A stretch of 64,000 nucleotides of DNA from Coleophoma eucalyptorum (GCA_026120035.1 JALRME010000010.1:1116001-1180000); one strand, 5' to 3'; positions 46,208-58,287 are shown, numbered from the stretch's first letter. Numbers and translations are program-made. The notes: generated by a model from the letters alone, not told the origin.

Positions 46208-49200
46208 ATGAGGTCAGAACAACCACCTCGGCCCAAGAGGAAGTATCATCCTAGGGCGTCGCAAGCATGTGAGATGTGTCGTGCGAAAAAGGCCAAGGTA
46301 GGATTTATATTATATCTTCGTTTAACATATGACTTGACTCACCACTATATCATGGTCCTCTCAACTAATACTTCTATATTAGTGTAATCAAGAGCAACCA
46401 TGCAAGATATGTGAAGGTATTTGACCCCTGAAAGGCCTTTTCGTTCTTACATAAATTCTGAAAGAACCCAGAACGTCAAGTGCCTTGCGTATATAAGAAT
46501 AGAAATCGAAGATCAGTTCCGAGGGATAATAATAGCGTGGAGAATCGTGAGCTACTACTGACTCCTGCCGCCACTCATCAACAGGCAGTGGTGGAGACGC
46601 AACTACAACATCCCACACAGAGAACATCTCGGCCATTGGATGTAACATCTCATAAATTTTCACATCATGTTTCATCCCTTGAAACATATCATTCCGATGG
46701 TACGCAGTCTACTTATCAAACCCACGAAAATAATGGTTATTATCCTCTTATTCTATTTGAAAATACGTGACACAATATTCCTGAAGCATCACTCATCTTA
46801 ATGGTCGTCAGATGTATCTATTTGTGTGGTAATATGTTAAGTTGGCTAATATATGACTTTGAACAATTAGGAAATGAAACTTTACTAGACAACGATAACA
46901 TTCTTGCCACCAATCAACAAACCAGTGGTACTGAATTCTATGGTCAAGCATCGAATTTTGTCTTTTTGAGTCAACTTCTGAGCACCGCTCGCACTAGATT
47001 ATCACCAGAGAAAGCCCACCATATTTTCGTCACACATAATGACGAAACACCCTTGACAAACCAGCAAAGCCTCACTCAAGACAACAATATCGACAGCGGA
47101 CTACGGCCCGGCCAAGAATTAGATGAAAACAATTCATCTCATACTCCCCTCTCTGTTGTCGATCTTCTCAATGCCGAAAGCTCTGCCCTTCCAGATCTTC
47201 CAGATAGGAGACCGGCCTCGCCTGTGACTGTTGCTGGAAGGGCTCAAAAGATTACAATGATGGACACCGTTCAACCAAAATATCCTCAACCTTCTTACAA
47301 TAACTTCTCTGAAATAAACACAACGAGACAAACAGATGTATCCACTCATGAAGCCCAACACTATTCTCATTCAAATTCCGATAACACAAACTTATCTAGC
47401 GAGAACATCGAGCCTGAATCAGCATTACCTCATTCCTCAGACTGTTTCTTTGGCAAACCCATGCTACTCGAGATGGAATATGTGAATCTCTACTTCCAAA
47501 ATTTACATTGCATCTATCCATTCTTATCATATGAGAGTTTCAAAGCTCGATGCGATAAGGAAATCTGGACCAGTACTAGACTCAAACGACTACGTCGAAG
47601 TCAAATGCATTTTCTATCATTATACAACGCCGTCCTTGCGGTCGGATCTCTGACTGCCCCAACTGATGCTCTGCAGTCTCTTCGTGAAGAGCTAGAAGTC
47701 GTCGTTCATCTAGGAAATGACCGTCCATCACGCCCTACTTATGTACCTTCTTCCATACGTTTGTCTAAATTGTATTTTCAAAGGTCAAAAAGACTCCTAG
47801 GTGATGTTTTTGAAGTCTGTTCACTTGAAGGTTCCCAGGCTTTGCTCTTACTTGTACGTTATAACTTTATTGTGATACTTGGAAACTTTGGAATATCCAC
47901 TAATAGATGTCTTCAGTCAGTTTATTGCCAACATTCTCTGAGACCGCATTCTAGTTATATGTACAGCGGCATGGCTGTTAGGACAGCAGTCGCTATAGGC
48001 TTGGATACAGTCAGCCTTCGGAAATCAAAGGATTGTAGAACTATCGAGCGAAATACCTGGTGGTAAGTATTGATTCATATAATATTGCTTTCAATTTCTT
48101 ATTGCGTGTTCTGATTGCTGAGACCCAATTGATGATTTAGGGCTATATATTTGCAAGATATGTAAGTATGACTCTTGAATATCTTCAACTCTCGTTCTGA
48201 TCAATTCCAGGATGATATCATGCTCCTCGGGACGATCCACAAATCTAGCTTTGGTTCCCAATTCTCAGTTAGAACCAGAGGTAAAATCTTTCTTTCATAT
48301 TTAAATGAGATGTTCTATTAAAACTAAAACCGGGGTAGATATCAGAATCGCTATCAAAAGGCGATCAATCCGTCATACTTTATCAGCTAGTTAGCCTAGC
48401 ATCAGTACTTCAGAAAGCCTCAACGGAACTATATTCTCAAACCCAACTTACCTCCAAAGAAAAATCAGACTTAGCAATGGACTTAGATCAAGAAGTGGAA
48501 ATCCTAAAATTCAAACTTCCCCCACAGTTGAAACCAGATATTATATCTTTTACCGAACCGACGTGGGCAAGCAAGCAAAAACTTGCATTACAAATATGTA
48601 AGATTCACCTGTACATTTCTGTCTCATCTTTACGAATACCAATTAATTTTTTTATTTGAAAAGATCTTCATCACAGCAAAATGTTTATTCACAGGCCATT
48701 TCTATCGTACTCGTTACGTGAAAATATCAGTACTCAACACGTAACAATCTGTGTGGCTGCTGCAAAGGCGTTGACTGAGACGCTTTACTCGGCCTTCACT
48801 CACCGTCACTACTTCAGGACATGGTGGTATAATGCAGCACACACTCTCTACTGCTGTATTGTTATTCTTTACGTCTTATTACTCGACAATCCCGAATTAA
48901 CGCTTTCGTCACAAATTACTAAAATTGATCTAATCAAAGATATTGAGAGATCTATACAGATTTTACGTTCTATGGAGCAGTTGCCTGTGTCGCTTCGCTA
49001 TGCTGATATGGTAGAACAAATTCTTGAGGTTGCAAAAGAACATCATAATAGTAGTCAGCATCGCGAAGAACAACCACCTTCACAAACTTGTCGGCCGAGG
49101 CACAGTGATGCCATGAGGCACTTCGGTAGTCCCAGTTCTGTAAATAACTGTGCGTCCGGTAGTCAAACAACTAGTCCCGGAGATACTAGATCAGAAGCCC

Positions 49201-49448
49201 CTCTGTTCATATCGCACAACAGCCGTAGTTACCATGACACGTCAGCACCGTCATTGGAGTATAATATGAATTTAGGGAGGAGTGATCTCCTTGCAAGTTT
49301 AATGAATCCCAATGCACTGGATGAAATTACAGCCAGAGAAGGAGACTTCATGGGAATTAATGAAGAGGGATGGAACGTTGCAGGAAATATCTACGCAGAC
49401 TTTCATTTTGCTGAAGACAGTCATCTTAGTGGTTCCGCATGGCAGTGA
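46208..49448 (+). CDS. Zn2Cys6 transcription factor (nine exons)
   Basis: Proposed exons: 46208-46297, 46383-46416, 46472-46699, 46871-47853, 47917-48062, 48141-48161, 48211-48280, 48339-48597, 48664-49448, giving 871 residues. The first three exons assemble Cys21, 24, 31, 37, 40 and 47 (CX2CX6CX5CX2CX6C) after a basic stretch. The fungal transcription factor domain runs from LYFQNLHCIYPFLSYESF through HSLRPHSSYMYSGMAVRTAV (with the 63-nt intron removed) to the WWAIYLQDMMISCSSGR region. The 21-nt exon 48141-48161 is needed to keep that motif. The 171-nt third intron is the least certain join; one or two smaller introns could replace it. The C-terminal third is Ser/Gln/His-rich. It lies between the esterase and P450 genes. 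Confidence 0.85.
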
Positions 49449-49691
49449 AGTCTTCAATCGTATCATGAATAGCTGTTGTGTTACATTGTAGCTTATCTCA
49501 TACTCTCTTATCAAAAGCCTATTGTAAATGCGTGTTATCAGCACGCTTTCAATTGACATTGCTGAAAGCTCCAAAACAAAATTAGGTAAGTTATGTGTGT
49601 TCGTACATGTTACCAAAAAATAGAATTCTCAAACACACCCTTCAAATGTATCTCATGGAAGTATCTGTATTTCTAAACACCTTACATATTC

Positions 49692-51033
49692 TCAGATATC
49701 AAATTTCACTGGGCAGCTGATAATTCCCATCTCGGGCATCCTTGCGTACTCTAAAGGACCGTTCACTTCAAAGTTTTTGGTCCGTCGTAGTAAAACCCGC
49801 AAAGCGAGCTGTATTGCCCTGCATGTTCCAACATCAGAACTTGAAACGTCGCATAAAAGCGTTATCGCAAGCCATATACAGATAGGAGACTTACATCCTT
49901 GCCAAGGGCATTCCTGCACATCGATGCCTCCCTTTTCCAAATCCAAGATGTGATGTGATATTCTCTCTATTCAGTATAAACTTATCTGGATCAGGAAAAA
50001 TAGATGGATCACGATTCCCCGCTGCATAAGACACCGTAATAGGCTCTCCAATGTGAATATCACGGCCGTGGAGAGATACTTCCCTGGATGGAGTGCGACA
50101 GAAACCTCTATATGGTGTGTAAAGGCGGATAAACTCTTCAGCTGCGGCGGCAATCTGTGATGGATCGCCTCTCAATTGATTTTGTAGTTCTTTATCGTCG
50201 GACAGGTGTTTGCACATTGCTCCAATGAGAAGCGGGGGTGCTACCATTCCAACGACGAGGGATTGTCGGAGAGCAGCCCTAGAACATCACGATTAATATT
50301 TTCGCTTCTTGCCGGATGGAGCTATTGCTTCTACTTACACTAGTTGGCTATTATCAAGAAAATTACCATATTCATCTTTTTCCAACAATAATGAAGAAGC
50401 CGGATCATCTTCCGGGCAGCGAGGATTCTCTTGCCGGCTCGTAAGTAATGCCTGTGCCATATCATACAGTTTCGTGGAATATAAAGTTGTGCTCTCCTTG
50501 TCTTGTGCTCTCCAGGCTCGGATCCAGTTGGAAGCCGTAGTTGCTAATTCTTCGGCATCTTTGAAGTCCATATTCAACCATTCCACCTCGACCCAAGCAG
50601 GCAACTTCGCCCCAAACTCCATACAGATATCTCCCCCTCCAGCTTCTAGCATTTTGCGGAGCTCATCCTCAGCATGTTCCTCTATGGCGGGTTCTAAACA
50701 CTTTAGTCTCGCATTCTTTAATGTCCGGTCCAAAGCTGTACGGTAAGGTGTATGTGCTGGGGCATCAAAGTTTAGTGGTGGTCGACGGATGCCTCGTGGA
50801 TCACTGGGCACAACTGCTTTCACAGATGATATATATGTAGTGCTGTCCATGGCTACATTCTTTACATCTTCATAGCGACTGAGGAGCCAATAACCATTAT
50901 ATTGATCCGAATATGCTGCAGGACATGAGGAGCGCAATTCATCATATATGGCATATATCCTCTGAGGGTTATCGCTCTCGAGAGGATTAAAGTCAATTTC
51001 CCTTCGGCCTTGAAAGAACATATCTGTGCTCAT
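49692..51033 (-). CDS. Soluble bacterial-type cytochrome P450
   Basis: Exons 51033-50339, 50278-49895 and 49818-49692 give 401 residues, far shorter than typical fungal P450s (~500), with no N-terminal membrane anchor. It aligns by eye with bacterial class I enzymes: NFDAPAHTPYRTALDRTL, the K-helix Glu/Arg (EEFIRLYTPYRG), ISYAAGN-like VSYAAGNRDP, FPDPDKFILNRENITSHLGF, and the haem loop FGKGRHRCAGMPLAR with its Cys ligand. In the I-helix the usual acid-Thr pair (AGxET) is replaced by VGMVAPPLLIG, so the ordinary proton relay is missing. Such soluble P450s need ferredoxin or reductase partners, none of which is visible here. Origin by transfer from bacteria is plausible. Substrate unknown. Confidence 0.9.
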
Positions 51034-51631
51034 AGTCGTTGTTGCTGCGCTGTCCCACAGCTTCGGAATCTTAAGTGTTGAACTAGGACGTAAATCAAGA
51101 GCACTTTACTGGTGATATGGAGCTGTAACCATGCTTATAAACATGATAAAAATTATTGGAGGGCTAATAAAGGATAGTCCGTGATATCGACAAGATACTA
51201 AAGATTCCGAGCTTAAGATGTGAACTAGAAGAATCTAGGTACATTTGCTATCATTAATTCCCGCATTTATTGTGCAATCCGCCACGCATGGCGCTAGTAC
51301 TAATTGCTACCGATATCCGCACATCCGCGCATCCGCACACCTTCCTATCCGTGCATCTACTGCTTTGCATAGATAGTAAATCAAAGCAAAGCTAACAGCA
51401 AACTGGGGATAAAGAAAGTTCCACCCCGTGGGGTAAGGCGGGTTCCCCGCTCTCTGGCTATAAGAAAAGGAAAAAAAAAACAATTACTAATTATGGCCAT
51501 CATGTAAATACTGACTTCGACCTTCTGCTTTTGAAAAAGTTTGTCGTGGGGAATTACAGCTATTTCATATGTTCTTGATTTCTTTTAAAGCCATCTCTAC
51601 CGCTTGACTCTACCATCCATTGTCTTTAGCC
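51034..51631. promoter_or_regulatory. Divergent P450/permease promoter with ATCCGCRC repeats
   Basis: 598 nt. Three head-to-tail 8-bp units ATCCGCAC-ATCCGCGC-ATCCGCAC at 51315-51338, then ATCCGTGC at 51347-51354. Direct CCG repeats are a typical Zn2Cys6 target layout. The unit recurs in inverted form near 45.27 kb. Confidence 0.5.
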
Positions 51632-53814
51632 ATGAATATCAACGAGGATCCAATGTCCCGTACCAGCGTGGAGAAACCGGTCGGTGATGTTGAACTTATT
51701 GAGAACACCAACGAGGAGCGACTTCCGAATTTCTACGCCCCCCGGTCACAAGAAGAAAGAGCTTTGGATAGGTCTATCAACATGAAGTTGGATTTTCTTA
51801 TATTGCCCCTACTAGCTCTAAATTTTATGGTAGGTCTACTTACTCCCTTTTGAACATCGCCGGATCTAATCGAACAAACGTTAGTTATGTGGTATTGATA
51901 AGACAAACATTGGGAATGCGGCTACGACATGTTAGGATTCTTATCCTTCTACAATTATTTTAGTTCCCTTAAAAACTAATTTTATTCTAGCTTTCCCTAA
52001 GGATGCAAATCTTCAGATCAATGACATCTCCAATGCTGTTTCACTTGTTCGTATTAACAAACTGTCGTCTTAATGCTGATTACTTTACTGATAGAAGCAT
52101 TTAGTTGTCAGTAACATTTGTTACCCTTCAGCCGTTATCAACAGTTATTGGACGTCGTGTTGGGGTCAAATATTGGATATCACTTATGATGATATCATGG
52201 GGAAGTCTATGTATGGGGCATGCAGGTATCACCAACAGCGGTACTCTGATTGCACTACGACTCCTCCTTGGAGCTGCAGAGGCTGGTTTTGTCCCAAGCG
52301 TGTTTGTAAGTTGTCGCAGCCCTTTAATCTAAAAAATCTCATATTAACATAATAACAAGTTTTACCTCTCTACGTGCTATCCGAAATATCACCTTGCTTT
52401 CCGTCTTGGTCTATTCGCGTACGTTTTCCGATATAAGAAGTGGATTTGTGCTAATATGGAGCAGAGGAATGTACTCCATTGCAGGGGCCTTTGCTGGTTT
52501 AATTGCTGTAGGTTATTGTGGACTCTTGACTCTCCGTGACCATAAGTTTGACCATATTACCTTAGTATGGAGTCTTCCATATCAAGTCAAGCAAATACAA
52601 GGGTTGGCAACTTCTAGTAAGTCCAATGCATATGCTAAATGTACATCAGGCTAATTTCATCATGACATAGTTTTTAATTGGTAGGATTCAGTGCTGTTCA
52701 ACACCGATGAAGAACTGTTTTCTGACTAATCTAACAGAGGGTGGAGTTACAATATTCATGGCTATGATTACATACTTCGTACTACCAGTCAATCTTAAAT
52801 CAGCATGGTGTATGTCTCTCCCATAATTTAGACTCTGATATGAAGGAGGTTGACCTTATATGAACAATAGTTTTGAGTAAGGCGGAAAGAGAGCACTCTA
52901 TGAGGCGTATGGAAATCGACGTTATGAAAGCCCACGAAGTTGACGGAGACGGCAATCCTATCAAAGAGTCCCGAATGATCAGTATGAGAGATGTCAAGGA
53001 TGTGCTTAAGGACTGGAAGAAGCTTCTTACCATCATGTTCAATGTTCTTGCAACTCTCCCAGTTAGCGCCTTCGGAACCTTCTTACCTCTTATCGTCAAA
53101 GGTAAGTCCCTCAATCCACTCGATTACATTAAAAGTTACTCTAATATTGATTCAAATTGCAATCAAGGGATGGGATATTCTGGCCTTCAGGCGAACTTAA
53201 TGAGTGTTTCGCCATTTGTTGTGTAAGTACCTCCATTATTTATTCCAAGTATGTTTGATATTATGTTCTCCGCAAACTGATAGCCCTTAACTAGTGGTGC
53301 ATGCGGTCTTTTCATATTTGTGTACTCGTCTGACAAATTTCACGAGCGCTCCGCCCACACCTGCGTCAGCATCTTCCTTGCTTTGATAGGTCTCATTATT
53401 ATGTATTGCTCCTCCAATCCTAAGGTTCGGTATGCATTCACGCATATTTGCCTTGCAGGAGCTTTCTCTGCTGGACCTCTCATTGTTACTTGGCTATCAA
53501 ATAATACGCCTCTACTAGGTCCAAGATCTTTAGTAATCGGGCTTAATGGGTACAGCAACATTGCGGGAGTCATTGCAGGCCAGATCTTCAAGGCCCAGTA
53601 TGCACCATCTTACAAGTATCCCCTTAAGATCACGACGATCTTAATCGCTGTTGGCATAGTAGGCTTTTTGATGATCAGGATTATTTATATGCAGACTAAT
53701 AGTAAGAGAGCGAGGCAAATTCGTGACTGGAGTGAAGAGCAGCTTAGGACCGAGGACTGTGGTGAGAATGGAAGACGAGGTGATCAGAGGCTGAATTTTA
53801 TTTATAGCTACTAG
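51632..53814 (+). CDS. MFS permease (Dal5/allantoate family), twelve exons with one uncertain splice
   Basis: Exons: 51632-51829, 51885-51930, 51991-52050, 52112-52305, 52360-52418, 52465-52507, 52566-52616, 52671-52680, 52738-52807, 52878-53101, 53168-53222, 53295-53814, giving 509 residues. Splicing rebuilds LCGIDKTNIGNAATT, LRLLLGAAEAGFVPSVFFYL, LFAGMYSIAGAFAGLIA, YGVFHIKSSKYKGWQLLFLI-EGG and FVLPVNLKSA. Exon 52671-52680 is only 10 nt. The join at 52808-52877 is doubtful: the better-looking acceptor (AATAG at 52870) shifts the frame by one in a TTTT run, while the TTGAG acceptor keeps the frame but turns an expected Trp-Phe-Leu into Cys. So it is either intact with a poor acceptor or newly broken. 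It diverges from the P450, whose substrate it may import. Confidence 0.75.
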
Positions 53815-53895
53815 CTAAGGACCCCCACTCTACCGGACCTAGTTTCCGAAGTAGGACACAAACTATAAATTACTTATATTCTAATCAGTATAACG

Positions 53896-54262
53896 CTAAT
53901 TGGCCAAAACACGAAGAAAGGCTCTCTTCCTCTTACTAATACTTGCAATGAATGAGAATCCAGAGACATGTCTTTGCTTTGGTATCAATTGAACGAAAGT
54001 AGAAGCGGTAGCAAGATAGACTGGATCAAGAAAGAAGTCTACGAAAGCAGCACTGATAGAGTCTCCAATAATTGAAGGCACAAACCACACCAGTAACTCG
54101 AGCATCAGTGTGCCTACTATGGTAATTAAACCGAATTTATGTTCGCCGATACTGAGGCCAGGTTGAGAGATTATCTAACGCCCTGTTTGTTAGTGAGTCT
54201 TCCATCCAGAGGAGCATGCAGAAGCTCACCAAGAGTATAACTAGCCCAAAAAATGTGCATTG
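53896..54262 (-). pseudogene. MFS transporter remnant
   Basis: Only fragments remain: FWASYTLGELLHAPLDGRLT near 54.20-54.26 kb, then, after a stop-containing gap, FGLITIVGTLMLELLVWFVP and on to IIGDSISAAFVDFFLDPVYL. These are pieces of the middle helices of a fungal MFS sugar/polyol-like transporter, with no start, no first half and no end. It is a decayed gene piece beside the aldehyde dehydrogenase. Confidence 0.65.
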
Positions 54263-54478
54263 ACATAACCAAATATACTAATTTTACCACCAAGATATTA
54301 GACTAAGAATAAAACAACCCAACCAGAGACGTGAATAACCATGACTAGCAACACTAAGTATTCTTAAAGTAGCTTCAGGATAGACCTATATCCTCTAAGC
54401 TTAGTCTTTCGAACCAACTACTTTAACTTCATATTTAGAACCTGGAAGTAATAGCAGTACTAATTCCTTACTATAATA

Positions 54479-56088
54479 CTACTGTGCAGGAAAATTACTT
54501 GCAACAGTGCCACTCATTTCTACAACAGTAGTCTTTACCCTGGTCCACTCCTTCAATCCTTCTCGACCATTCTCAGAACCAATACCACTCAATTTCCATC
54601 CACCAACAGGAACCTCAGCAGGGTTCTCCCCCCAAGTGTTGATCCAGGTTATACCTGCTTGTAAACGTGCTACGATGGTATGGGCGAGGTTGATGTCTCT
54701 AGTAAACACGCCCGCTGCAAGTCCAAGACTGGTGTTGTTCGCCCTTGTAACTACTTCTTCGATACTCTCATACTGAAGGATGCAAAGAACAGGACCAAAG
54801 ATTTCCTCTCTTGTGATAATCATATTGTCCGTACAGTCTGTGAAGACGGTGGGTTGAACCCAGTTGCCATCTTTAAGCTCTAAGGGGATCCTGTTGGGAG
54901 GTTCAAGACCACCGTAAAGAAGTCGAGCACCTTCCTCGATGCCCTTGGAAATGTAGCCAAGCACTTTTTCCCTGTGTTCTGCCGATATGAGAGGCCCGAA
55001 GTTAGTCAAGACATCCATTACATCGCCTGTCCTGATCCTCCCCATCCTCTTCACAAGAAGCCTTTCAAACTCCTGAGCCATGCTTGAATGGACAAAAACC
55101 CTTGTGCCGTTCGTGCAGATTTGCCCAGAGCTGTAAAAATTGGCCATGATGGCTTGATCAACTGCTTGCTCCAAGTCTGCATCTTTCAAAATGATGAAAG
55201 GGCTCTTGCCTCCAAGTTCAAGTGTGACGTGCTTGAGGTCATTTGACGCGGATATGGCAACTTTTTGGCCCGTGGAGACCTGACCAGTGAACGAGACTTT
55301 TGCGATTTTGGGGTGTGACACAAGGTATGAGCCAATTTTCGGCCCGCCATGAACGACATTGAAAACTCCTGGAGGCAGCCCTGCTTCCCGATACAACTTC
55401 GCAAGAGTGACAGCATGTAGAGAAGTATTTTCCGAAGGCTTATAGACCATAGTATTACCTGCAGCAATGCAGGGTGCAGATTTCCACAGGGCTCTAAATA
55501 ACAATTAGGCAAATTCATTCCGATTAATGGACTGGTTGACTGCATAAAACTAACATTTGCAATGGATAATTCCTATAATTTGTTAGCAGACAACAGCAAA
55601 ATCGACTGAGTTTCCACGTACCAGGCTCCAATACCGGCACAAACGCCCAACGGCTCATACGATGTGTATGCCATGGCATCCCGTCTCAGGGGTACCATTT
55701 CACCTGCAAGGCCTCCACTGCCGATCAGATTCGCGAAGTACTCCAAAACATCGGCACCGCCTGCGATGTCTATTGCACTGGTTTCAGAAAATGGCTTTCC
55801 GGTATCATGAGTCTCCATCACTGCCAGCTCGTCGTTCTTTTCCCGTAATAATTGTACGGCTTTGAGAAGAATCCTAGCTCGAACAATTGGTGGTGTTGTT
55901 GCCCAGGACGCGAACGCTTCCTGAGCTGAGGCTATGGCAGCTTCAACATCGCCCTCCGACGCGACATGAATATCAGCTATGTGTCTTGCTGTACTTGGAT
56001 TAATGGTGCGAATTGTTTCCCCGGACGTCGACGGCTGTGATAGTCCGTTGTAGTAAAGCGTACGGGGGTGATAAATACTGTTCGTCAT
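54479..56088 (-). CDS. NAD(P)+ aldehyde dehydrogenase (betaine-aldehyde-dehydrogenase-like)
   Basis: Exons 56088-55622, 55572-55555 and 55493-54479 give 499 residues. The middle exon is 18 nt and restores [17 protein letters not shown]. The ALDH hallmarks are complete: [12 protein letters not shown] (cofactor), [20 protein letters not shown] with the general-base Glu, [12 protein letters not shown] with the catalytic Cys, and EEIFGPVLC. The [19 protein letters not shown] tail resembles betaine-aldehyde and aminoaldehyde dehydrogenases. An upstream in-frame ATG at 56202 would add 38 residues. It diverges from a permease gene, and the shared promoter holds two copies of the 15-bp element found again by the regulator and the threonine-aldolase-like gene. 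The likely role is oxidising the aldehyde released by that aldolase. Confidence 0.93.
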
Positions 56089-56295
56089 TATGTCAGGCAA
56101 TGGATCTATAAGCGAAAATGGTTCAAATGTACATTTGTAGGGCTGTCTATACACTTCTTTTATACTCCTTCCATGTCTTGCAAGGTCTGGTGCTTCCTGC
56201 ATCGTAAACCAGCCTTGAAAGACTCCAGTGCCCTTTGTCGCTTTCCTTCGGGATAATAATATGGAAGCATTAACTGCCGCGTGCTCCTGCGCCGA

Positions 56296-56310
56296 AGCGC
56301 GGTTACGCTA
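56296..56310 (+). promoter_or_regulatory. 15-bp element, copy 1 (AGCGCGGTTACGCTA)
   Basis: Inverted half-sites AGCG and CGCT around the 6-bp spacer CGGTTA. It lies 208 nt upstream of the aldehyde dehydrogenase start and is identical over 15 bp to the copy at 60935. Confidence 0.6.
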
Positions 56311-56327
56311 CGGTAATTAAAGTCTAT

Positions 56328-56342
56328 AGCGCGGTTAAGCTA
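56328..56342 (+). promoter_or_regulatory. 15-bp element, copy 2 (AGCGCGGTTAAGCTA)
   Basis: Differs from copy 1 at one base. Same orientation, 32 bp further from the dehydrogenase. Confidence 0.55.
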
Positions 56343-56787
56343 ACGAGTAGCGACGCCCTTTATCTTTGGTGGATGGCTAACTCGTGCTATACTAGGGTTA
56401 CGACTTCGAGTGTGCATAGATAACTGAGGTTGGATAATAGAGACCGGGGCACCATTGTGGTCATAACTCTAGTCATGATAACCTGATGTGATCCTACACC
56501 GTGATTCGTTGTAGGACGTGGCTCTTATCGAAAAGGGACTTTCGCTCGTTAATTTCGCTCGTTAAATGGAATGAAATTGGAGAAAAAGGCAGTCTGTATT
56601 CAGCTTGAGAAAACGATATAAGATTTCTTTGGTATCTTTTTGAAAATAGCTTTTATATACACGTGCAAATTTGAATTGTTTTTTGTTCTAGTTTTAACCG
56701 GGCTACAAAGATCTTCTACATCCTCGGTTTACTCGCCACGATCACTTCCATCGACATTCCAATATCCGAATGACAAGCTAAACCACT

Positions 56788-58287
56788 ATGGCAAAATTGA
56801 AACGACAAGAGACATTGACCGATACCAGTGTGATACAAGGCGAAGGTTATCTAGTTCATCAAATCCAAGAACAGCCTTTCAGTATACTCAGTCTGCTCGC
56901 TCTGGGGTTCTCCTGCGCAAATCCGCCTCTTACATTTCTCGTTTCATTAGCAGCCGGTCTAAGCAGTGGTGGGCCTGCAATTTTTATCTGGGGCCAACTT
57001 CTCATCATTGTTGTTTCGTTCTGTGTAGCTTGTTCCCTCGGTGAGCTGGCCTCAGCATATCCTCATGCCGGCGGCCAGTACTATTGGGTCTCTCAACTTA
57101 CACCAGAGCGCTGGCGACGTGGACTCTCATATTTTGTTGCCTTTCTAAGCTGGGCAGGCGCAGTCGTAACTTGTGCCTCTGCAGTTCTGGGGATTCCACA
57201 ATGTGTCTTTGGAATAGTCCTTCTCCTTAATCCGGACTTTCAATATCAGCCATGGATGGGCTTCGCTGCTTATGAGGCCACCAATCTTCTGGCCTTTATC
57301 TTCAATCTAGTCGAGAGGTTCCTGCCAAAGATTACTATCGCGACTCTAGCCTTAACAATTGCCACACTTCTTACAATTTTCATCTCGATCTTGGCCCTAG
57401 CGCCTACCAAACAGCCTGCATCATTCGTCTTTGCGAGTTTCGAGAATGAGTCTGGATGGAGGAATCCTGGCATCACGTTTCTCACCGGTATCCTCGCTGC
57501 CAATTGGGGATTCTCCTGTTTGGACGCTGTTGCACATATGGCAGATGAGATCCCTAGTCCGAGGACCAATATTCCAAAGGCTATGCTGGCGACCGTCTTA
57601 CTTGGGCTCTTCACCTCTTTACCACTTGCTATAGGAATATTCTTTTGCATACAAGACTATGGCGCAGTTGTTAGCACTCCTACCGGAACTCCCAGTATCG
57701 CTATTTTCTACCAAGCTCTTGGCAATAAGGCTGGTGCTTGCGTGTTAGAGGCTTTAATTGCCATCAACTTCTTCGGGGCTACGATATCAATTCAGACATG
57801 GCAATCTCGACTGGCTTGGTCCCTAGGGCGGGATAACGGCTTGCCATTCAGCAAGCACCTCGCCACGGTTGCCCCCGCGCCTTTTGATGTTCCACTCTGG
57901 GCGCACGTGTGGTCATGTTCGTGGGTTGCCCTCTTGGGCTGCATTTATCTTGGCTCAACAACAGCATTCAATGCCTTTATTGGTGGTTGTATCATCCTCC
58001 TGTACATCTCGTACTCCATCCCTATCATATTGATGTGGATCAAGGGTCGGAAGAACATACAGCATGGGCCCTTCTGGCTGCCGAGATTGGGACCAGTCGC
58101 CAACGTAGTGACTGTAGGGTGGGCGTTAGTGGTCTTAATATTTTATAGCTTTCCAACTTACTATCCTGTCACAGCAGGATCCATGAACTACGTCTCATGT
58201 GTTCTTGCCTTTATGTTTCTTTACGCAGGGTGCTTCTGGGTGTTTTGGGGACGAAAAAGATACGTAGCAGGCAATGAGACAGAGTGA
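56788..58287 (+). CDS. Amino-acid/choline/GABA-type permease (APC superfamily)
   Basis: A single exon of 499 residues with about 12 TM helices. The amino-acid/choline transporter branch is shown by FSILSLLALGFSCANPPLTF in TM1, ELASAYPHAGGQYYWVSQL in TM2-3, AHMADEIPSPRTNIPKAM at the end of TM6, and WSLGRDNGLPFSKHL between TM8 and TM9. Fungal relatives carry choline, GABA or amino acids. The start at 56788 (CCACTATGGC) is the first in-frame ATG of the family-like sequence. It diverges from the aldehyde dehydrogenase across a promoter with two cassette elements, so it probably imports the cassette's substrate; an amino acid would fit the aldolase. Substrate not determined. Confidence 0.92.
   Translation: MAKLKRQETLTDTSVIQGEGYLVHQIQEQPFSILSLLALGFSCANPPLTFLVSLAAGLSSGGPAIFIWGQLLIIVVSFCVACSLGELASAYPHAGGQYYWVSQLTPERWRRGLSYFVAFLSWAGAVVTCASAVLGIPQCVFGIVLLLNPDFQYQPWMGFAAYEATNLLAFIFNLVERFLPKITIATLALTIATLLTIFISILALAPTKQPASFVFASFENESGWRNPGITFLTGILAANWGFSCLDAVAHMADEIPSPRTNIPKAMLATVLLGLFTSLPLAIGIFFCIQDYGAVVSTPTGTPSIAIFYQALGNKAGACVLEALIAINFFGATISIQTWQSRLAWSLGRDNGLPFSKHLATVAPAPFDVPLWAHVWSCSWVALLGCIYLGSTTAFNAFIGGCIILLYISYSIPIILMWIKGRKNIQHGPFWLPRLGPVANVVTVGWALVVLIFYSFPTYYPVTAGSMNYVSCVLAFMFLYAGCFWVFWGRKRYVAGNETE

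Larger units (their letters stand above)
56089..56787. promoter_or_regulatory. Divergent promoter between aldehyde dehydrogenase and permease
   Basis: 699 nt carrying two direct copies of the 15-bp element (56296-56310 and 56328-56342, 32 bp apart) and no gene. Confidence 0.5.

Noticed and set aside
51315..51354. CRISPR-like or satellite array at the ATCCGC repeats.
   Set aside because: The units are only 8 bp, few and without spacers, in a fungal promoter; clustered transcription-factor sites are the simpler reading.
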